A stretch of DNA of 64,000 nt. Source: Terriglobia bacterium (GTDB lineage: Bacteria > Acidobacteriota > Terriglobia > Terriglobales > Acidobacteriaceae). Position numbers and translations under genes: made by a program. The DNA lies in assembly GCA_020073015.1 (NCBI GenBank), contig JAIQFZ010000007.1, forward strand, positions 1 to 64,000, written 5' to 3'. Positions 16,447 through 25,189 of this stretch are shown piece by piece. The notes below the pieces were generated by a model. The model did no database searches and was not told the origin of the DNA. It worked only from the letters and a program-made list of their open reading frames with translations. Every line of letters starts with the position of its first letter. The stretch's first letter is position 1.

Positions 16447-17955
16447 CTATGTGCCGGCCGTGACCGAGGCAGATTGTCCCCCAGCCCGGGCCGCCGACAC
16501 CTCTTTAATGCCGGCCTGGATGGCGTGCTCCAGATCCAGATGTGGCACCGGAGATACCGCCGCCGCCTGGTAGAACTTCAGCGCGTCTTCGGGCCGGTTG
16601 AGTCGCTTCAGATAGATCCGGGCCGCCGCCATCTGCGCCATCAGCGCCGTCCGTTCTGAGGGATAGGCTTGAATCAGGCTCTCTAACTCGCTCAGCGCCC
16701 GGTCATAACTTTCCCGCTCCTCGAGCATTCGGCAAAGCTCAAACCACGTCGCGGCCGGCAGCTTCTGGCCGCCTGAGTTCAGGAAATCCTCGTAGTCCTG
16801 CCACGCTCCATCGGGGTTCTTAGCCTTCAAGTGCAACTCACAGGTTTTCGCCGTCGCTTGCTGGTATGCCGGAAGTTCACTTCTGCGCCAGTGGATCTGC
16901 CGCAATAGATTCCATCCGTCCATCGAGTTGGGCTTGGCTGAAAGATAGGGTTGCAACACCGCCACGGCCTCATCCAACTGGCCCTGTTCCAAGTGCTGGT
17001 TCGCGCGCTCAATCTCAGGGTCGCACGCCCAGGTTAGCTCTTTCTCAACCTTCTTGTTCACATGCGTCTCAAGTCCCGAGTAACGCAGCGCCACCGCCCC
17101 CAGCGCGCCGAAGGCAAAGCCGCCCACGTGCGCCCAGTGCGCAACTCCGCTCGCCTTGCCGAACAGAGAACCGTAGAAGACCTCCATGAGCACCCACAAG
17201 GGCAACAGCCAGTAAGCCGCCGCCTTAAACCGGTAAGTACGGAAGAACCCGAAGATCCACAGCAGTTCGATCTTCATTTTTGGGAAGCGCACCAGAAACG
17301 CACCCATCAGAGCCGCCACTGCGCCCGAAGCCCCCACGCAGGGAATGATGCTCCCCGGATTCGTCCAGGCATGAAACTGCAACGCCGCCGCGCCCGCAAT
17401 CAGATAGAACGCCATGTACAACGGCCGGCCCCACACGTCTTCGAGCACAAATCCCGCCAGCCACAGAAACCACATGTTTCCGATCAGGTGCAGCCATCCG
17501 CCATGGAGAAAGTTCGCCGTCACATAAGTGATCGCCCGCGGATGTGCCGGAACGAATGCGTACTTCTCTTGCAGGGAGCCCGTAGCCAACTCCGAATATT
17601 TCGCGCTCAGCGAGTCCATCTCCGCCTGCAAAGCCGCCGGCTCCTCCACCAACCGGATCCTCGCGTCCCATCCGTCAATCAGATCCCGCGTTGGGCTCTG
17701 AACCTGGGTCCACTCGGTCGGATTCTCGGCTTTGAAGCCCTCCACCAATTGCCGTGCCTCCGGAGACATATTCAACTCCGGATGCATACCAGCCAGCAGA
17801 ATGATGTGCGCCTTGGTGCTGCCCAGTTCCGGCGACTGCTGTTCCATCGTTCCGTGAGTGATCAGGAAGATCAGCGTGTTGAGCACGATCAGCCCAATCG
17901 TGATGACGGGCCACCGCCGTGCCTCCATATTTTCGTGTCGGATGGGAATCAGCAT
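16447..17955 (-). CDS. rhomboid intramembrane serine protease with TPR tail
   Basis: A 502-residue protein. After the first membrane helix (about 15-36) comes an unusually long loop of about 95 residues. The rhomboid core follows: HGGWLHLIGNMW (His-x4-His-x3-Asn), the nucleophile Ser210 in GASGA, and the catalytic His276 in HWAHVGGF. Residues 310-490 are soluble with TPR-like helical repeats. Rhomboids cleave membrane-protein helices; the TPR tail may recruit substrate. The start ATG 17955 has GAGGAG upstream; the frame is open to 18006. Confidence 0.88.
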   Translation of the reverse strand: MLIPIRHENMEARRWPVITIGLIVLNTLIFLITHGTMEQQSPELGSTKAHIILLAGMHPELNMSPEARQLVEGFKAENPTEWTQVQSPTRDLIDGWDARIRLVEEPAALQAEMDSLSAKYSELATGSLQEKYAFVPAHPRAITYVTANFLHGGWLHLIGNMWFLWLAGFVLEDVWGRPLYMAFYLIAGAAALQFHAWTNPGSIIPCVGASGAVAALMGAFLVRFPKMKIELLWIFGFFRTYRFKAAAYWLLPLWVLMEVFYGSLFGKASGVAHWAHVGGFAFGALGAVALRYSGLETHVNKKVEKELTWACDPEIERANQHLEQGQLDEAVAVLQPYLSAKPNSMDGWNLLRQIHWRRSELPAYQQATAKTCELHLKAKNPDGAWQDYEDFLNSGGQKLPAATWFELCRMLEERESYDRALSELESLIQAYPSERTALMAQMAAARIYLKRLNRPEDALKFYQAAAVSPVPHLDLEHAIQAGIKEVSAARAGGQSASVTAGT

Positions 17956-18231
17956 CGCCCACGCTCCTCGTCGCCGCCGGTCGCGCTCCACCTCACACAG
18001 CGACAAACGTCCGTCAGCTTACAGAAAACAAAAGTGAAAAGGCAGATAACAAGGGGAGATACGACTTAGGTAACCCGGAGACACAAGTCCCTGTGACTGA
18101 CACTCGCAGGCTGCATTCTTCAGACCGGGTGGAGCAGACTTTCGAGGCCTGTATAGCCCGAGCCCCGGAGGGGCGACCGAATGCCCTCGCGGACTCTGCA
18201 AGCCATACTCTTTCGAACAATTGATAGTGAG

Positions 18232-20616
18232 CTACTTGTACAGCAGATACTTTTCGCGCAATCTCACGAACTCATCCAGCCTGTCTTGCCATCCTTCCGC
18301 AATCCGCCGCGGATCCTGCCCCGCTCCCAACGCCTCAAACGCCGCCTGATTCACGAGTAGTTCTTCCATTCGCTCCATCTTGAAATCATCAGGATAGAGC
18401 TTGTGAAGCGCGGCGGCCAACTCCATCCCTAGTTCTGGAGCATCCAGAGTATTTCGTTCCAAGACCAGAATGTTCACCCCTTCACACCGCAGCCCAGCGA
18501 AGTTACTCGACGAAGGCGTGAACGCAGTCGGCACAAACCGCACACTCTGGATCCCGCGTCCGTTCAAGTAAGCTGCCAGTTCCCTGCCCTTGATCCACGG
18601 CGCACCGATCACTTCAAACGGCGTATCGGTGCCGCGGCCGACAGAAACGTTTGTCCCCTCGACCAGGGCCACGCCCGTATAAAGTGTCGCCTCCGTCAAA
18701 CTTCGTAAATTCGGCGACGGATTCACCCATGCGAGTCCGGTCGAATCAAACCAGTCACCGCGCTGCCATCCCTCCATCGACACAATTTCGAGGTGAGCAC
18801 CCAAATGGCGCTCCGCATTGAACATCTTTGCCAGTTCGCCCAGCGTCATCCCATGCCGTACTGGTACGGGAAAATAGTTCACGAAACTTCCCCGTCCCTC
18901 GTCCGACACCGGCCCCTGCACGAACGACCCCGTGATCGGATTGGGCCGATCCAGAATCACCACCTCAAGGCCTGCTTTCGCGGCCGCCTCCAGGAAGTAT
19001 CCCGTTGTGGCTTCGTAGGTGTAGAACCGCGCACCTGCGTCCGCCAGATCAATCACCACCGCATCCAGTCGCTTCAGCACATCGATCGGCGGGCGCCGTG
19101 CCGCCTCGCTCGCCCCGTACACGCTATACACTGTGATCCCGGTGGCAGCGTCCTTGGTATTCTTAATGTCGGTTGTGTCGAGTGTGCCGGTCACCCCATG
19201 CTCGGGACTGAAGATCGCATCGAGCGAGATTCCCGGCACGTTGGCCAGCACGTCGATCGTGCGCCGCCCTTCGGAATCCACGCCCGTCTGATTCGTCAGC
19301 AGACCGATGCTGCGCGGACCGCCGCCCTTCGCCGGATGCAGCGCCCGAAACTCCGTCTCCTCGAGCACGTCAATCCCGGTCTTCACGGCCCCGTTCCGCA
19401 CCGCCAGTTTCCGCGCGGCGCTCTGCATTTCGTTGTAGCCGGTCGCAGAAGCGAGCCGCATCTTCTCCGCCTCACTTGGATCCAGCGCGAGCGCAGCTGC
19501 GACTGCCGTTGCGACCTTCGTCCGCAGCGACACCACACTTCCCTTTTCCTTCCCTGGCACTGCATTCATGTGCGCCGCGTTCGTCAGCAGCACGATATAT
19601 GTCCTCGTCGTGGGATCAATCCACATTGAAGTCCCCGTGAATCCGGTATGCCCATAGCCGCCCACTGGCAATAACTCCCCGCGGTTCGTAGAAAACGGTG
19701 AATCGATGTCCCACCCAAAGCCGCGCACCGCCGTGCCCGTCGCCGGCTGTTGCGGCGAAGTCATCTTGGCAACCGTCGCCGGAGTCAGCACGCCCCGCCC
19801 ACCGTCGAGCAGCGCCTGCGCAAACCGCGCCAAGTCGTCCGCGGTCGAAAACATCCCGGCCTGCCCTGCCACTCCCTCCATGCGCCGCGCCGTCGGATCA
19901 TGTACCACTCCGCGCAACAAGTGGTGATTCTCATCTTCCTCCGTCGGAGCAATGCGCGGCATCCATGAAGCTGGCGGCAGGAATCGCGTCTCCGTCATCC
20001 CGAGCGGCGCGAACACATGTTTCGCCGAGTACTCATCCAGCGATTCGCCCGAAAGCCGCTCCACCAGCGCTCCGAGGACCACAAAATTGATGTCGCTGTA
20101 GACAAAAGAAGAACCCGGAGCCCGCTCCGGCGCGATCTCAAACGCCATCCGGTACCCCGTCTCTTTGCCTTCCCACCGTTTCGCGAGGTCAAGATCCTCC
20201 GGCAGCCCCGAATAATGCACCAGCAACTGTCGGATCGTGATGTCCTGCTTCCCGTTCTGTCCAAACGCCGGCAAATACTTCGCCACCGGATCGCTCATCC
20301 GGAACTTGCCCTGCTCCCAAAGCTGCATGATCGCCGTCGTAGTCGCAACGACCTTGGTCAGCGACGCGCAATCAAACACCGTCTCAGGCGTCATCGCCTC
20401 CCGCCGAGGCACAATCGCCCGGTGCCCATATGCTTTGCGATACACCACCTGCCCGTCATGGCCGACGATCACCACCGCTCCAGGAATCTGCTGCTCGGCG
20501 ATGGCATCATTGATGATGGGGTCAAGAGTGGTAAGGCGAGAGTCAAGCGCACCCTGACCGAGAGCTGTCGCGCAACCCAGAAGAACAAGCGTCAGAATTG
20601 TCGATGTCAGTTTCAC
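18232..20616 (-). CDS. serine hydrolase (AmiE-like) fused to exo-N-acetylmuramidase NamZ
   Basis: A 794-residue exported protein. Signal peptide 1-20. Residues about 25-385 are a beta-lactamase/transpeptidase-fold serine hydrolase with the SLTK (Ser-x2-Lys), YSDIN (Tyr-x-Asp/Asn) and HTGFTG motifs. Residues about 405-794 are DUF1343, the family of NamZ (GH171), which removes MurNAc from the non-reducing end of glycan fragments; typical segments are SPEHGVTG, YEATTGYFLE and EGTNVSVGRGT. In Bacillus subtilis, AmiE (YbbE, hydrolase) and NamZ (YbbC) are separate genes beside murQ; here they are one chain, and murQ lies 1.4 kb away. It probably trims wall fragments outside the cytoplasm. Confidence 0.9.
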   Translation of the reverse strand: MKLTSTILTLVLLGCATALGQGALDSRLTTLDPIINDAIAEQQIPGAVVIVGHDGQVVYRKAYGHRAIVPRREAMTPETVFDCASLTKVVATTTAIMQLWEQGKFRMSDPVAKYLPAFGQNGKQDITIRQLLVHYSGLPEDLDLAKRWEGKETGYRMAFEIAPERAPGSSFVYSDINFVVLGALVERLSGESLDEYSAKHVFAPLGMTETRFLPPASWMPRIAPTEEDENHHLLRGVVHDPTARRMEGVAGQAGMFSTADDLARFAQALLDGGRGVLTPATVAKMTSPQQPATGTAVRGFGWDIDSPFSTNRGELLPVGGYGHTGFTGTSMWIDPTTRTYIVLLTNAAHMNAVPGKEKGSVVSLRTKVATAVAAALALDPSEAEKMRLASATGYNEMQSAARKLAVRNGAVKTGIDVLEETEFRALHPAKGGGPRSIGLLTNQTGVDSEGRRTIDVLANVPGISLDAIFSPEHGVTGTLDTTDIKNTKDAATGITVYSVYGASEAARRPPIDVLKRLDAVVIDLADAGARFYTYEATTGYFLEAAAKAGLEVVILDRPNPITGSFVQGPVSDEGRGSFVNYFPVPVRHGMTLGELAKMFNAERHLGAHLEIVSMEGWQRGDWFDSTGLAWVNPSPNLRSLTEATLYTGVALVEGTNVSVGRGTDTPFEVIGAPWIKGRELAAYLNGRGIQSVRFVPTAFTPSSSNFAGLRCEGVNILVLERNTLDAPELGMELAAALHKLYPDDFKMERMEELLVNQAAFEALGAGQDPRRIAEGWQDRLDEFVRLREKYLLYK

Positions 20617-20695
20617 ACTTGCTGTGACTGTACACGACCGCGAAGAAAGGCCTCAAGTGTTGGAAGTGCGCGAAAGCACTGCCGGTAACAATACT

Positions 20696-20750
20696 CACGT
20701 AGGGACGGCCGCCCCCGGCTGTCCAGCGGAGCGCAGCTCCGCAGCGTCGG
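20696..20750 (+). repeat. palindromic repeat, family B (CACGTAGGGACGGCCGCCC...)
   Basis: CACGTAGGGACG followed by two GC-rich stems, including GCGGAGCGCAGCTCCGC. Further copies: 22935-22990 (+), 59353-59399 (-) and 62289-62335 (-). It lies in the divergent gap between the NamZ fusion and the second serine hydrolase. Confidence 0.7.
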
Positions 20751-20780
20751 CGAACTAATCGGAATGTGCTCTCGCTCCGT

Positions 20781-20809
20781 TTGCCTCCACCCCCCGCCTT
20801 TGCTATAAC
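20781..20809 (+). promoter_or_regulatory. promoter of serine hydrolase-murQ unit
   Basis: TTGCCT (20781-20786), a 17-base spacer, and TATAAC (20804-20809), ahead of the TTG start at 20834. Confidence 0.55.
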
Positions 20810-20833
20810 CCGATCAGGCCTCCGAGACCGCCC

Positions 20834-22018
20834 TTGACCGCGACCCAGAACCCGCCTGCCGGCTTCTCCTTCCTCGTGCGCAACAGCGCCGCGCAGGACG
20901 CTCGCTTCGGCACAGCCTTCGCGCTCCTGGAAAACGCCATCGCCGCCCGCGCCTTCCCCGCCTGCTCGCTAGCCGTCACCCTCCGCGGAGAACTCATCGC
21001 CCACAAAGCCCTCGGCCACTTCACCTACGATCCCGCATCGCCCGCCGTCGCAACCGATAGCATCTTCGACCTGGCCTCCGTCTCAAAAGCAGTCGCCACC
21101 ACCACCATGGCCATGATCCTCTATGAACGCGGCCTCCTTGATCTTGAAGCGCCGGTCACCGCCATCGTCCCCGAATTCGCCGGGGACGACCCGCGCCGCA
21201 GCGAGGTCACCCTGCGCCAGCTTCTAGCGCATTCCTCCGGCCTGCCTGCCTACGAGAAACTCTACTTGCGCGCCCAGACGCGCGCGGAACTTCTTCAAGC
21301 GGCGTCCTCGACCGAACTCACCGCCGCCCCCGGCACGCTCGCCGAATACAGCGACATCGGTTTCATCATCCTAGGTGTGGCCCTCGAGCGCCTGGCCGAC
21401 GAATCCCTTGACGTCTTCTGCCAGCGAGAAATCTTCGGCCCCCTGGCCATGTCGCACACCACCTACAATCCGCCCAAATCCTGGCGCGATCGAATTCCCC
21501 CCACCACCAACGAGTGTGGCGCGGACACTCTTGTCCGCGCAGCAGCCGACCCCGCCACAAAGTCAGCCCCAAGCACATTCCGCGGCAAAGTCATCCAAGG
21601 CGAAGTCCAGGACGAAAACGCCAGCGTCTTAGGCGGCATAGCCGGACAAGCTGGAGTCTTCTCCACCGCCGAGGACGTAGCCGTCTTCGCCCACGCCATG
21701 CTCAACGGTGGATACCCCATCCTCCGCGCCGACACCGTCAAACTCTTCACCCGCCGCGAGTCCAGTCCCGAAGAAACTTCCCGAGCCCTGGGCTGGGACA
21801 CGCCTTCGGCACCGTCGCAGTCCGGCAAGTATTTTTCCCCGCGCTCCTTCGGCCACCTCGGCTACACCGGAACCTCGCTGTGGATCGACCACGACCGCCA
21901 ACTTTCGACAACCTTGTTGACGAACCGCACTTGGCCCGACTGCCAGAACCAAGCCATCAGGCAGGTGCGCCCCGCGTTTCACGACGCGGTGATGGAAGCC
22001 TTGGAGAAGAAAGCCTGA
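20834..22018 (+). CDS. serine hydrolase (beta-lactamase fold), AmiE-like
   Basis: A 394-residue protein without a signal peptide. SVSK (in FDLASVSKAVATT) is the Ser-x2-Lys motif, YSDIG the Tyr motif and HLGYTGTS the third motif. It is a paralogue of the first half of the 18232-20616 protein: both share HSSGLP/HYSGLP, GIAGQAGVFST/GVAGQAGMFST and GYTGTSLWID/GFTGTSMWID. It probably acts on muropeptides in the cytoplasm, beside MurQ. A family A palindromic repeat is inserted in frame near residues 227-236, in a region where the paralogue is shorter. The start is TTG. Confidence 0.85.
   Translation: MTATQNPPAGFSFLVRNSAAQDARFGTAFALLENAIAARAFPACSLAVTLRGELIAHKALGHFTYDPASPAVATDSIFDLASVSKAVATTTMAMILYERGLLDLEAPVTAIVPEFAGDDPRRSEVTLRQLLAHSSGLPAYEKLYLRAQTRAELLQAASSTELTAAPGTLAEYSDIGFIILGVALERLADESLDVFCQREIFGPLAMSHTTYNPPKSWRDRIPPTTNECGADTLVRAAADPATKSAPSTFRGKVIQGEVQDENASVLGGIAGQAGVFSTAEDVAVFAHAMLNGGYPILRADTVKLFTRRESSPEETSRALGWDTPSAPSQSGKYFSPRSFGHLGYTGTSLWIDHDRQLSTTLLTNRTWPDCQNQAIRQVRPAFHDAVMEALEKKA
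21514..21539 (+). repeat. family A palindromic repeat inside a coding sequence
   Basis: GTGTGGCGCGGACACTCTTG continuing TCCGCG, with the perfect stem CGCGGACA/TGTCCGCG, inside the serine hydrolase gene. It encodes roughly CGADTLVR and keeps the frame open. Confidence 0.8.
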
Positions 22019-22941
22019 AGCGCAGAACGATAAGTGCGGATCTCCGATACCTCGCCACCGAGAAAACCAACACTGCCTCGGCCGACCTCGACCGCAAGTC
22101 CGCGCTCGAAATCGCCCGCATCATCAACGCCGAAGACGCCAAGGTCGCCGCCGCCGTAAAGCACGCCTTGCCGCAGATCGCGAAGGCCATCGACTTGATT
22201 GCCGCCGCGCTCAGCAAGCGCGGGCGTCTGATCTACGTCGGCACCGGCACCAGCGGACGCATCGCCGCGCTCGACGCCGCCGAATGCCCGCCCACCTTTG
22301 ACACGGATCCAAGCCTGGTTCAGTTCCTCATCGCCGGCGGACCGAAGGCGTTGGGCGCCGCCGTCGAAGCCGACGAAGACTCCCGCAGGCTGGGACGAAA
22401 GGAAATCGCGAAGAGAAGACCGCGCAAGAACGACGTTGTCGTGGGCGTAGCCGCCAGTGGACGGACTCCCTTCACAGTCGCCGCCCTTCAGTACGCCCGC
22501 TCGCAGGGCGCGAAGACCGTCGCGGTCACCTGCAACCGCAACTCCCAGCTGGAAAGGGCCGCCCACGTCGCCATCGTTGCCGAGGTTGGCCCCGAAGTCG
22601 TCGCCGGCTCCACTCGCATGAAAGCGGGCACCGCGCAAAAGATGATCCTGAACATGCTCACCACCGGCGCCATGGCTCGCCTCGGGTATGTCTATGGCAA
22701 CCTCATGGTCAACGTTCACTTGAAGAACGAGAAGCTTGCCGAGCGCGGGGTAGGAATCCTGGAACAGGCCGCGGAACTTGATCGCCGCGAGGCTCGCAAG
22801 CTTTTGTCCGCTGCCGGAAACCGCGTGCCCGTGGCCCTCGTGATGGCAAAAGCTGCCGTCAAGCCGGCCCAAGCCGCCGCTGCCCTGAGGAAGTCCGGCG
22901 GCCACGTCCGCAGAGCGATGACACTAGCAAAGCCCACGTAG
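22015..22941 (+). CDS. murQ: N-acetylmuramic acid 6-phosphate etherase
   Basis: A 308-residue SIS-domain lyase that splits the lactyl ether of MurNAc-6-P, yielding GlcNAc-6-P and D-lactate, in cytosolic wall recycling. The N terminus ATEKTNTASADLDR matches the MurQ opening (TExxNxxSxxID). The phosphosugar loop GTGTSGRIAALDAAE and the EVVAGSTRMKAGTAQK motif are intact. No ATG, GTG or TTG lies in frame between 21931 and the conserved start; the best start is a CTG at 22015, overlapping the upstream stop as CTGA, with GGAGAAG six bases before it. The stop codon lies inside a family B repeat. Confidence 0.9.
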   Translation: MKRRTISADLRYLATEKTNTASADLDRKSALEIARIINAEDAKVAAAVKHALPQIAKAIDLIAAALSKRGRLIYVGTGTSGRIAALDAAECPPTFDTDPSLVQFLIAGGPKALGAAVEADEDSRRLGRKEIAKRRPRKNDVVVGVAASGRTPFTVAALQYARSQGAKTVAVTCNRNSQLERAAHVAIVAEVGPEVVAGSTRMKAGTAQKMILNMLTTGAMARLGYVYGNLMVNVHLKNEKLAERGVGILEQAAELDRREARKLLSAAGNRVPVALVMAKAAVKPAQAAAALRKSGGHVRRAMTLAKPT

Positions 22942-22990
22942 GGACGTCCGCCCTCGGCTGTCCAGCCGAGCGAAGCTCGGCGCCTTTCGG
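22935..22990 (+). repeat. palindromic repeat, family B, overlapping the murQ stop
   Basis: CACGTAGGGACG at 22935-22946 with following stems AGCCGAGCGAAGCTCGGC. The TAG of CACGTAG is the murQ stop codon. Confidence 0.7.
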
Positions 22991-23091
22991 CGTTACAAAC
23001 TAAACTCCGCGTTACATTTCTAGCCGCCACCCTTCGGCAATCCTAGCTAGAATGAAAGCGGCGCCCCGACTCCTCAGGAACCACGCAAGCT

Positions 23092-24393
23092 ATGGATAAG
23101 CTCGTAATCCGCGGCGGCAACCCCCTGCTCGGCACCGTCCGCATCAGCGGCGCAAAAAACGCGGCGCTGCCCTGCATGGCCGCTGCCCTGCTCACCGACG
23201 AACCCGTCATCCTCGAAAACATCCCGCAAGTCCGCGACATCGAGACTACCCGCAAACTGCTCGCCGCCATGGGGGCCGAAGTCGAACTCGGCTACGGACG
23301 CGCGCACCACCGCACCACCATCTGCGCCAAGACCTTGGCCGCGCCCGAAGCATCGTACGAACTGGTCAAGACCATGCGCGCTTCTACGCTCGTCCTCGGC
23401 CCGCTGGTGGCCCGTTGCGGGCGCGCCCGCGTCTCACTCCCCGGAGGATGCGCCATCGGCGCCCGCCCCATCGACCTCCACATTAAGGGTCTGGAGCACC
23501 TCGGCGCAAAAATCACGCAGGAGCACGGCTACGTCGAAGCCGCGACCGACCGTCTCCAGGGCGCGGAAATTGTGTTCGACAAAATTACCGTCACCGGCAC
23601 CGAAGACCTGCTCATGGCCGCCACCCTCGCCGACGGCGAAACCGTCATGCAGAACTGCGCCCGTGAGCCGGAGGTCGCCGACTTGGCCGCGCTGCTCAAC
23701 GCGATGGGCGCAAAAATCCACGGTGCCGGCACGTCCACCATCCATGTGAAAGGCGTCAGCAAACTCCACGGCGCCAAGCACCGCATCATCCCCGATCGCA
23801 TCGAGGCCGGCACCTTCATCGTGGCTGGAGCAATGACCGGCGGAGACCTCAACATCGCCGGCTGCGACTCTCACCACCTCACCGCCATCCTGCAGAAACT
23901 CGCCGAAACCGGCGTGAAAACCGCCGTCAAGCCCGACTCTGTCCGCGTCATGGGAGATCAGCCGCTCAAAGCCGCCGACCTGAATACCGAAGAGTATCCC
24001 GGCTTCCCCACCGACATGCAGGCGCAATACATGGCGCTCGCCACGCAGGCGGAAGGCACATCGATTGTCGTGGAAAATATTTTCGAGAACCGCTTCATGC
24101 ACGCCCAGGAACTGGTTCGCATGGGCGCCAACATCAAGATCGAAGGACGCCGCGCCATCGTCCGCGGCAAAACTCCGCTCAGCGCCGCTGCCGTTCTGGC
24201 CTCGGACCTGCGCGCCTCAGCCTCGCTCGTCCTCGCCGCCCTGGTCGCCGACGGCGAAACCATCATCGACCGCGTTTATCACCTCGACCGCGGTTACGAA
24301 AATATCGAAGAGAAGCTGAAGGGTGTCGGTGCGGAAATTCGACGCGTGGGTGACTTGCTTCCCAAGCGTGCTGTAGGGCTGACGAGAGATTGA
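23092..24393 (+). CDS. murA: UDP-N-acetylglucosamine 1-carboxyvinyltransferase
   Basis: A 433-residue EPSP-synthase-fold enzyme that transfers enolpyruvate from PEP to UDP-GlcNAc, the first committed step of peptidoglycan synthesis in the cytosol. KNAALP near residues 22-27 is the substrate-binding lysine/asparagine. The active-site loop [12 protein letters not shown] carries Cys120, the residue attacked by fosfomycin, so the enzyme should be sensitive at that site. Length and motifs are normal. It stands 150 bases after murQ across a repeat and may have its own promoter. Placing murA beside recycling genes links de novo and salvage routes. Confidence 0.96.
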   Translation: MDKLVIRGGNPLLGTVRISGAKNAALPCMAAALLTDEPVILENIPQVRDIETTRKLLAAMGAEVELGYGRAHHRTTICAKTLAAPEASYELVKTMRASTLVLGPLVARCGRARVSLPGGCAIGARPIDLHIKGLEHLGAKITQEHGYVEAATDRLQGAEIVFDKITVTGTEDLLMAATLADGETVMQNCAREPEVADLAALLNAMGAKIHGAGTSTIHVKGVSKLHGAKHRIIPDRIEAGTFIVAGAMTGGDLNIAGCDSHHLTAILQKLAETGVKTAVKPDSVRVMGDQPLKAADLNTEEYPGFPTDMQAQYMALATQAEGTSIVVENIFENRFMHAQELVRMGANIKIEGRRAIVRGKTPLSAAAVLASDLRASASLVLAALVADGETIIDRVYHLDRGYENIEEKLKGVGAEIRRVGDLLPKRAVGLTRD

Positions 24394-24472
24394 ATCAGCA
24401 GCGACTCCTGTCCAACTTTTCACACTAACTCAAGATAGTGCGGAACGATTGTTTTCCATTTTGAAATGGAAA

Positions 24473-25189
24473 TCACGATGGCTGCTGTCGTCCACCAGGG
24501 CCCTTGCGAGCCAAGACCTGGTATTGAGCACCTATCGGCAACTTGTATACCCTCCGCTCCAAAGGCCGAAGGGATTTCAGAAATGCCGGGAAAATGAACA
24601 GGAAATCGGTGGAAAGGATTTCAAACCCAGCATTCTGTAGTAGACGCTTTGTTTCGTCGGCGGCCAACATTTGCGCATCTTCGTCGAAAGCGCAACGAGA
24701 CATCACGTAGCGCGCAGCGGGACTCCACGGATTGTTTTCCCAAAGAGAGAAGATTCCGCCCGGGCGCAAGCGGCCATACACGTAGTCTAAAGCAGCGGGC
24801 CTTGCTGGCTTTTCAATGTGGTGGAATACGCCATTGCAATACGCGAGGTCGAACTCTCCGGAACTCGTAGTCTCACTCACTGTCGCAAACTGCAGGTGAT
24901 TTGCGCCGTAGTGCTCGCGTGCCTTGGCAACGATCTTGGGCGCCACGTCAACACCAAAAACCTCGCGGACGTTGAGCATGGATGCCAGGAGCGGCGTCGA
25001 GGATCCGTTCCCGCAACCGTAGTCCAGTCCGCGGCGTGGTTGTTCGCCGAGTGCCATCAAGCATTGGCCAAGCCATGTCATCCGCTCTTTGCAGAAATAA
25101 TCCTTGGCCAGGCCGGTCACCGCAAGCGCGTGATCCAGAGCATGGTCATAGGAGTCTGCGTACGCATCAAACAGAGGTGTGCCACTCAT
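24473..25189 (-). CDS. SAM-dependent class I methyltransferase
   Basis: A 238-residue protein. The SAM motif LDYGCGNGSSTPLL (about 55-68) and the acidic FGVDVA strand end are clear. NGVFHHI and RLRPGGIFSLWENNP are post-motifs of the methyltransferase 11/12 group. The substrate is not evident. It is the last gene of a four-gene minus-strand operon; its ATG overlaps the GT2 stop (ATGA), so it probably modifies a lipid-linked or glycan product of that operon. Confidence 0.85.
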   Translation of the reverse strand: MSGTPLFDAYADSYDHALDHALAVTGLAKDYFCKERMTWLGQCLMALGEQPRRGLDYGCGNGSSTPLLASMLNVREVFGVDVAPKIVAKAREHYGANHLQFATVSETTSSGEFDLAYCNGVFHHIEKPARPAALDYVYGRLRPGGIFSLWENNPWSPAARYVMSRCAFDEDAQMLAADETKRLLQNAGFEILSTDFLFIFPAFLKSLRPLERRVYKLPIGAQYQVLARKGPGGRQQPS

